Origin: Phycisphaerales bacterium
GTDB taxonomy: Bacteria > Planctomycetota > Phycisphaerae > SM23-33 > FEN-1343
DNA length: 64,000 nt
Direction of reading: 5' to 3'
Assembly: GCA_003171335.1 (NCBI GenBank)
Contig: PMYD01000040.1
Coordinates: forward strand, 1 to 64,000
In this document: in pieces, positions 59,532 to 64,000 of the stretch
How positions within the stretch are numbered: the stretch's first letter is position 1
Layout: the number at the start of each line of letters is the position of its first letter
Made by a program: the position numbers and the translations under genes
The notes under the pieces: generated by a model
What the model was told of the DNA's origin: nothing
The model's input: only the letters and a program-made list of their open reading frames with translations
Databases searched by the model: none

Positions 59532-59650
59532 AATTTGCGATTTGCGATTTGCGATTTTTGAATACGGATTCCAGGAAGCCGCCATCCTTGCCAAGGATGA
59601 ATTAGTCAGCCTTTCAATCGCAAATCAAAAATCAAAAATCAAAAATACGC
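59532..59650. repeat. Inverted pair of TTTGCGATTTGCGATT word repeats
   Basis: Left arm AATTTGCGATTTGCGATTTG (59532 on) and right arm CAATCGCAAATCAAAAATCA (59614-59648) around a ~50-base spacer, upstream of pyrG. It matches the pair at 34096-34215. Confidence 0.88.
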
Positions 59651-59692
59651 TTTCCTTGCTTCCCCCCGGTCGGACGGCTAAAGTAAGGCTCC

Positions 59693-61477
59693 ATGAGCGA
59701 TGCCATGGATCTGCTGCGTTCGGTCAAAGACCGGACGGACGAAACGGAGTTCTACACCCCCCTCCCGGACGGCTACACCCTCGGCTCGACGAAATACGTC
59801 GTGGTGTTTGGCACGGTCATAAGCGGGCTGGGTAAGGGGATTTTTTCCTCCTCGCTGGCCAAGCTGCTCAAGGACAAGCATCTTCGCATCTCGCCCATCA
59901 AGCTGGAGGGGTACCTCAACATCGACTCGGGCACGCTGAACCCCTTCCGCCACGGCGAGGTGTTCGTGCTCGATGATGGCATGGAAACCGACATGGACCT
60001 GGGCACCTACGAGCGCATGCTCGACCAGGACCTGACGCGCCAGAACTTCGCCACCAGCGGCCAGATTTACTCCACCGTGCTGGCCAAGGAGCGGGCCGGC
60101 ACGTACCTCGGCCGCGATGTGCAGATGATTCCGCATGTCACCGGCGAGGTGAAGCTGCGCCTGCGCGAGCTGGCCGTGCGCAGCCGCGCGGATGTGGTGT
60201 TCATCGAGGTCGGCGGCACGGTGGGCGACATCGAAAACGCCTTCTACATCGAGGCCATGCGCGAGCTGTCGTACGAGGAAGGCGAGGGCTCGGTCGTCTT
60301 CGTGGCGCTGACGTACGTGCTGACGCCCTCGGCCCTGGGAGAGCAGAAATCCAAGGCCGCCCAGCTTGGCATCAAGCGGCTGATGGAGTTCGGCATTCAC
60401 CCGCATATCCTGGCCTGCCGCGCCGAGCAGCCGGTCTTGGAGAAGGTCCGCCAGAAGCTGGCCGTGTACACCAACGTGCCCATGCGGCGCGTCTTTTCCA
60501 TGCACGACCTGCCCAGCATCTACCTGCTGCCCAGCATCATGCGCGAGGAGGGCCTCGACAGCGAGCTGGTGCAGCTCTTAAACCTCGGCGGCCGGGTCAA
60601 TTCCGCCCACGAGTTGCGGGCCGCCAGCGAGTGGCACCGCTTCAGCTCGCGGATCGGCCACGCCAGCCAGGAAGTGTCCATCGGCATCACCGGCAAGTAC
60701 ACCGCCCTGCGCGACAGCTACGCCAGCATCATCAAGGCGCTGGAGCACGCCGGCGTGGCCAACGATGCCAAGGTGAACGTGGAGTGGATCGACACGACCG
60801 ACATCCACGATGGCAACGTGGTCAAGGCGCTGGAGACCGTCGACGGCATCATCGTGCCCGGCGGTTTTGGCACGCGCGGCAGCGAGGGCAAGATCTCCTG
60901 CATCGGCCACGCCCGGCGGAACAAGCTGCCGTACCTGGGCATCTGCCTGGGCTTCCAGATGGCCGTCGTCGAATACGCCCGCCACATGGCCAACCTGGAA
61001 GGCGCCAACAGCAGCGAGATGGACCCCGACTGCAAGCACCCGGTGATCGATATCCTGCCCGAGCAGAAAAAGATCGAGGGCCTCGGCGGCAACATGCGCC
61101 TGGGCGGCCAGGATGTCACCCTCACGCCCGGCACGCTGGCCGCCGAACTCTTCCCCGGGGCCGACCAGGTGCGCATGCGCTTCCGCCACCGCTACGAGGT
61201 GGACCCGCGCTACCTCGACCCCCTCACGCAGGCGGGCCTGATCTTTTCCGGCTGCCACCCGCACCACCCGATCATGCAGATCCTGGAGCTGCCGCGGGAG
61301 GTGCACCCGTTCTTCATCGGCGTCCAGTTCCACCCCGAGCTGACCAGCCGGCCGCTGCGGCCCAGCCCGCTGTTTGTCGGGCTGGTCAAAGCGGCGCTGG
61401 AACGAAAGAGCAAGGCGGGGAAAGAGGAAGCAGGGATGCAGGGGATGCACGGGATAAAGGCAAAACAGGAAGGGTGA
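59693..61477 (+). CDS. pyrG: CTP synthase
   Basis: 594 residues, slightly longer than usual (~545). It aminates UTP to CTP with glutamine. The synthetase domain starts near residue 34 (TKYVVVFGTVISGLGKGIFSSSLAKLL); HGEVFVLDDGMETDMDLG, the GGTVGDIEN motif and VALTYVLTPSALGEQKSK follow. The GATase domain has CLGFQM (nucleophile Cys) and FHPELTSRP. The canonical KxDPYxNxDxGT segment is altered to IKLEGYLNIDSGT. The ~20 last residues (GMQGMHGIKAKQ) read through low-complexity sequence resembling intergenic words. An internal start near MDLLRSV is possible. Confidence 0.93.
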   Translation: MSDAMDLLRSVKDRTDETEFYTPLPDGYTLGSTKYVVVFGTVISGLGKGIFSSSLAKLLKDKHLRISPIKLEGYLNIDSGTLNPFRHGEVFVLDDGMETDMDLGTYERMLDQDLTRQNFATSGQIYSTVLAKERAGTYLGRDVQMIPHVTGEVKLRLRELAVRSRADVVFIEVGGTVGDIENAFYIEAMRELSYEEGEGSVVFVALTYVLTPSALGEQKSKAAQLGIKRLMEFGIHPHILACRAEQPVLEKVRQKLAVYTNVPMRRVFSMHDLPSIYLLPSIMREEGLDSELVQLLNLGGRVNSAHELRAASEWHRFSSRIGHASQEVSIGITGKYTALRDSYASIIKALEHAGVANDAKVNVEWIDTTDIHDGNVVKALETVDGIIVPGGFGTRGSEGKISCIGHARRNKLPYLGICLGFQMAVVEYARHMANLEGANSSEMDPDCKHPVIDILPEQKKIEGLGGNMRLGGQDVTLTPGTLAAELFPGADQVRMRFRHRYEVDPRYLDPLTQAGLIFSGCHPHHPIMQILELPREVHPFFIGVQFHPELTSRPLRPSPLFVGLVKAALERKSKAGKEEAGMQGMHGIKAKQEG

Positions 61478-61507
61478 TTCATCCCCCGCCGGTGAAAGTT
61501 GCTGCCT

Positions 61508-62329
61508 ATGCCAAACCTTCTCTCAATCGAAGAATCCCAATGCACCCGGTGCGGCCAGTGCGCCGCGGTCTGTCCCATGGGCCTGGTGGTAATGGGCACG
61601 CGTTTCCCCCGCACGCTCCGCACGGCGGCCGAGCGATGCCTCCGCTGCGGACACTGCGTGGCGGCCTGTCCAACGCAGCAGTTGCGGCACGAAGGGCTGG
61701 CGGCCGGCGAATGCCTGCCGCTGGAAGCCCGGTGGGTTGCCGCGGCCCAGGTGGTCGGGCAGCTTATCCGCGGCCGGCGATCCATCCGGCGGTATCGACC
61801 CGAAGCGGTCGAGAAGGGAACACTGCTGGCGGTCCTCGATGCGGCCAGATACGCCCCGACGGCCATGAATTCGCAATCGGTCAAGTGGCTGGTCGTGTAC
61901 GACCCCGCGGAAGTGAAGAAGCTGTCGTTGGCCGTGATCGAGTGGATGCGCGGGCTGATGCAGAAGGATGAGGCGGTGGCAGGCCGCTATAACGCGGCCA
62001 CGCTGATTGCCGCCTGGGATGCCGGCCTTGACCCGGTCCTTCGCGGGGCGCCGCATGTCCTGATCGCCTACGCGCGCCAGGATGACCCGGCGGCCGCCAG
62101 CTCCTGCACCATCGCCATGACGACGGCGGAACTGGCCGCCCAACCCTTCGGCCTAGGCGCCTGCTGGGCGGGTTTCCTGCACCTGGGGGCGCGAAATTCG
62201 CCGGCCGTGCAGGAGGCAATGGGCCTGCCCGCCGAGCACGTGATGCATGGCGGGCTCATGATCGGATACCCGGCCGTTACTTACCACTCCATCCCGCCGC
62301 GAAAGCCGCTGACGGTGGATTGGCGATAA
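61508..62329 (+). CDS. Nitroreductase-family protein with N-terminal 2[4Fe-4S] ferredoxin
   Basis: 273 residues from the ATG at 61508 (MPNLLSIEES); the ORF-track TTG start is unneeded. Two cluster motifs, CTRCGQCAAVCP and CLRCGHCVAACP, occupy residues ~12-60. The FMN nitroreductase domain follows with RRSIRRYRPEAV, AARYAPTAMNSQSVKW and FGLGACWAGFLH. Such ferredoxin-nitroreductase fusions are common in anaerobes and take electrons directly from ferredoxin-type donors; the substrate is unknown. It is followed by the third RAYT unit. Confidence 0.9.
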   Translation: MPNLLSIEESQCTRCGQCAAVCPMGLVVMGTRFPRTLRTAAERCLRCGHCVAACPTQQLRHEGLAAGECLPLEARWVAAAQVVGQLIRGRRSIRRYRPEAVEKGTLLAVLDAARYAPTAMNSQSVKWLVVYDPAEVKKLSLAVIEWMRGLMQKDEAVAGRYNAATLIAAWDAGLDPVLRGAPHVLIAYARQDDPAAASSCTIAMTTAELAAQPFGLGACWAGFLHLGARNSPAVQEAMGLPAEHVMHGGLMIGYPAVTYHSIPPRKPLTVDWR

Positions 62330-62343
62330 GAGGGACTAGGAAT

Positions 62344-62371
62344 GGTGCCACGGCTGTCCGCAGCCGTGCGC
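62344..62371. repeat. REP-like element, left flank of the third RAYT
   Basis: GGTGCCACGGCTG-TC-CGCAGCCGTGCGC, inverted mate at 63100-63127; identical in core to the pair inside the lipoate-ligase-like gene. Confidence 0.92.
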
Positions 62372-62418
62372 TGTGCGATCAGCCGTATTAGAGGTCGGAT
62401 GGTATGAGGTTCCAACCC

Positions 62419-62991
62419 TCAGCCCCCCGATTCCGGCAGGCTCTCCAGATCCAGACGAATCTGACCTTGCTGACCCGTTAGCCAGCACTGGGCGCTCGAC
62501 CAAGTCCACAACTCCGCCGCTGGCACGAGTTTGCGCCTGACAGGGTTGTCATGCACGTAACCGATCTTCTCGTAGATTTCTCGAGCCGACCGAAGGTTAC
62601 GGTCGTACCCTCCACCCGCCTGCCAGAAGTGGTAGGTCGATGTTCCATTGGCGTGACGCCGTGTCATACGGATCAGAAATTCCGGGTTGTGGCCCGTGAC
62701 CCAGTTCAACACCTTGGCCGTCATGGGGCGCTTCATACGGAAAAGAATGTCGCGTATGGCGGCTTCATCGTGAGGCAGGATGACCAGGTGCACGTGTTCG
62801 GGCATGATCACGTAGGCCCACAGATCGAAACCTGCCAGCCGCCGGGCCGTGTCGAGACATTCCAGGAACCAGTCTGGCGATTGCCGCCCGAGGAAGAATG
62901 GCTGCCGCCGAAAACAGGAAAACGTCAGATGGTGGGCCTGCCAGGGCTCGTCAAGTCTTCGGCAGCGCTTTCGGGGAGGGGGTATCCGCAT
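62419..62991 (-). CDS. REP-associated tyrosine transposase
   Basis: 190 residues from the ATG at 62991 (MRIPPPRKRCRRLDEPW), with AGG a few bases before. Features: HHLTFSCFRRQPFFL, HUH site VIMPEHVHLVILP, YHFWQAGGGYDRNL, and the RAYT motif IGYVHDNPVRRKLVPA with the likely catalytic Tyr. It is a paralogue of the protein at 55833 and sits between inverted copies of the same REP-like palindrome. The C-terminus TGQQGQIRLDLESLPESGG is also shared. No second gene or IS end was seen, so it is a REPtron-like unit, not a classical IS. Confidence 0.93.
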   Translation of the reverse strand: MRIPPPRKRCRRLDEPWQAHHLTFSCFRRQPFFLGRQSPDWFLECLDTARRLAGFDLWAYVIMPEHVHLVILPHDEAAIRDILFRMKRPMTAKVLNWVTGHNPEFLIRMTRRHANGTSTYHFWQAGGGYDRNLRSAREIYEKIGYVHDNPVRRKLVPAAELWTWSSAQCWLTGQQGQIRLDLESLPESGG

Positions 62992-63099
62992 TCGCCTGAA
63001 GATAACCAGTGAGGGCGGAGGGTCAAGTGCATCCTAAAGTCAGATGATCGGGGGGTCTTTCAGATTCCTTCGGACCTCATCTTTTTGGCGCTCTCCACA

Positions 63100-63127
63100 G
63101 CGCACGGCTGCGGACAGCCGTGGCACC
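63100..63127. repeat. REP-like element, right flank of the third RAYT
   Basis: GCGCACGGCTGCG-GACAGCCGTGGCACC, reverse complement of 62344-62371. Confidence 0.92.
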
Positions 63128-63169
63128 CCCGGAAGTCTTTCCCGTTGCTTCGCTCCTGCCTCGTTGACT

Positions 63170-64000
63170 TTATTTCGCGTTCAGCAAACTCTCCGTTTCC
63201 CGCAGCGCGGGCATGATGAAGCGGGTGACGACCTGCTCCCAGCTCATCTGGTGGGCCAGTTGCCAGCCGGACTCCATGAGTTTGCGGATTTCGCCATCGC
63301 TCCGCGGCAGGCGGGTGACCAGCTCGGCGGCCAGGCGGGCGTTTTCGCGCTGCTCGATCTCGTTGCGCTGGGCCATGCCGATGCTGCGGGCGTAGTCCAG
63401 CGAGACGATCTGGCCCATGTCGGTGTAATCGGCCTCCAGCACGTTGGGCACCGCCGCACCGCCGGTGACGGCCCGCACGAAGCCCATGCAGCCGCAGATG
63501 TTGGTCGGCACGCAGATAGCGCCGAAGCTCAAGGGCTCGAGCTGGCTGATGCCGAAGGGCTCGTAGATGCTCATGCCGAACTCCACATCCGTGCCCTGGC
63601 GGATATCGGGGAAGCTCATGTCCGGCGGCATGCGGCGGCCGCACAGCGCCCGGCCCCAGCCGAACTGGTTCACGAACACCGCGCGGCAGAAGTCGTGGTC
63701 GCGGTTGAAATTCTCGAACTGGTCGAGCTGGCCTTCCTCCCCGCCCGACAGGTCGGGGTAGCCTTCCTCGTGGTGCACCGGCCAGCCGTACACGCGTTCC
63801 ATCTGGAGCACATCCTGCGGCCGCCGCTGGCCTCCAAGCGAGCCCAGCATGAAGTACACCGCCCGCTCGTTGCGTTCCTTCAAGAGCGGCTCCATGGCGT
63901 GCAGCAGGCCCAGGTCGCGCCAGACCGCCTTGGAGAGCACCGGCCGGGCCACGTGCGCCAAAATCCAGTCCGGCCGGTCGCCGAAGAGGTTCTGCGCGTA
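63170..64000 (-). CDS. Glycosyltransferase (glycogen/starch-synthase-like), 5' end outside window
   Basis: The frame stays open to the window edge (codons upstream of the ORF-track Met read YAQNLFGDRPDWI), so this is the C-terminal ~276 residues of a longer protein. Visible is the GT-B nucleotide-sugar side: FVNQFGWGRALCG, GTDVEFGMSIYEPFGISQLEPLSFGAICVPTNICGC with the E-x7-E type motif, then helices ending QMSWEQVVTRFIMPALRE. The EPFG.xxLEP pattern fits GT4/GT5-type synthases acting on ADP- or UDP-glucose. Acceptor and donor cannot be assigned from this part. Confidence 0.83.
   Translation of the reverse strand, partial: YAQNLFGDRPDWILAHVARPVLSKAVWRDLGLLHAMEPLLKERNERAVYFMLGSLGGQRRPQDVLQMERVYGWPVHHEEGYPDLSGGEEGQLDQFENFNRDHDFCRAVFVNQFGWGRALCGRRMPPDMSFPDIRQGTDVEFGMSIYEPFGISQLEPLSFGAICVPTNICGCMGFVRAVTGGAAVPNVLEADYTDMGQIVSLDYARSIGMAQRNEIEQRENARLAAELVTRLPRSDGEIRKLMESGWQLAHQMSWEQVVTRFIMPALRETESLLNAK

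Overview
The window looks like a chromosomal stretch of a Planctomycetota bacterium, probably near Phycisphaerae. The evidence is high GC coding sequence, two PEP-CTERM exported proteins, two dockerin-type C-termini of the planctomycete 'DGKVDGVDFL.WQ' form, an excisionase-HTH plus REC regulator, and kdsB, which implies a KDO-bearing outer membrane. No rRNA, prophage or CRISPR array was seen; one tRNA (CAU anticodon, probably Ile2) is present. This placement is inference from gene content.

Layout. 0-2 kb: an unrecognised conserved protein, the tRNA, then a chimeric remnant (URO-D-like piece joined to a PKD/dockerin tail). 2-12 kb: a PEP-CTERM protein with a long leader, an HTH-REC regulator, a UvrD/PcrA helicase, a class II aldolase, an unrecognised protein and a very large secreted beta-helix/LamG/dockerin protein. 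12-21 kb: gnd, an SDR oxidoreductase, cysK, a PHP phosphoesterase, then a tight run murI, HEAT lipoprotein, zinc dehydrogenase, pgeF, queC-like. 21-27 kb: a polysaccharide-type set (deacetylase, acyltransferase-like, two methyltransferases, transglutaminase lipoprotein). 27-29.6 kb: ilvB-ilvN behind a candidate leader-peptide attenuator. 30-41 kb: M3 peptidase, lipoate ligase-like, queD, queE, pyrC, pyrB, pyrR, phosphoesterase, mutY, DHOD-like. 41-51 kb: lipoproteins and an ABC exporter set split by a REP-associated transposase. 51-64 kb: argD-like, cysteine desulfurase-like, kdsB, histidine kinase, creatininase-GNAT fusion, URO-D-like, pyrG, ferredoxin-nitroreductase, and a glycosyltransferase running off the right edge. 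Pyrimidine synthesis (pyrR-pyrB-pyrC, DHOD-like, pyrG) and 7-deazaguanine synthesis (queC, queD, queE) are both present but dispersed.

The most unusual property is the intergenic DNA. It is packed with short palindromes and with pairs of long, word-like inverted arms around a short spacer. Three HUH/Y1 REP-associated tyrosine transposases (RAYTs) occur. Two related ones are each bracketed by inverted copies of one palindrome family (GGTGCCACGGCTG...), and the third by a different family (CCCAGCACT...AGTGCTGGG). Copies of the first family are scattered, tandemly triplicated, and even read in frame inside a lipoate-ligase gene. The second strong regulatory signal is promoter, Val/Leu/Ile-rich mini-ORF and terminator hairpin ahead of ilvB. 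Third, three 50-bp units carrying a TTTAAACGGTTTAAA palindrome sit directly before a cysteine desulfurase-like gene, and the same palindrome recurs after queC.
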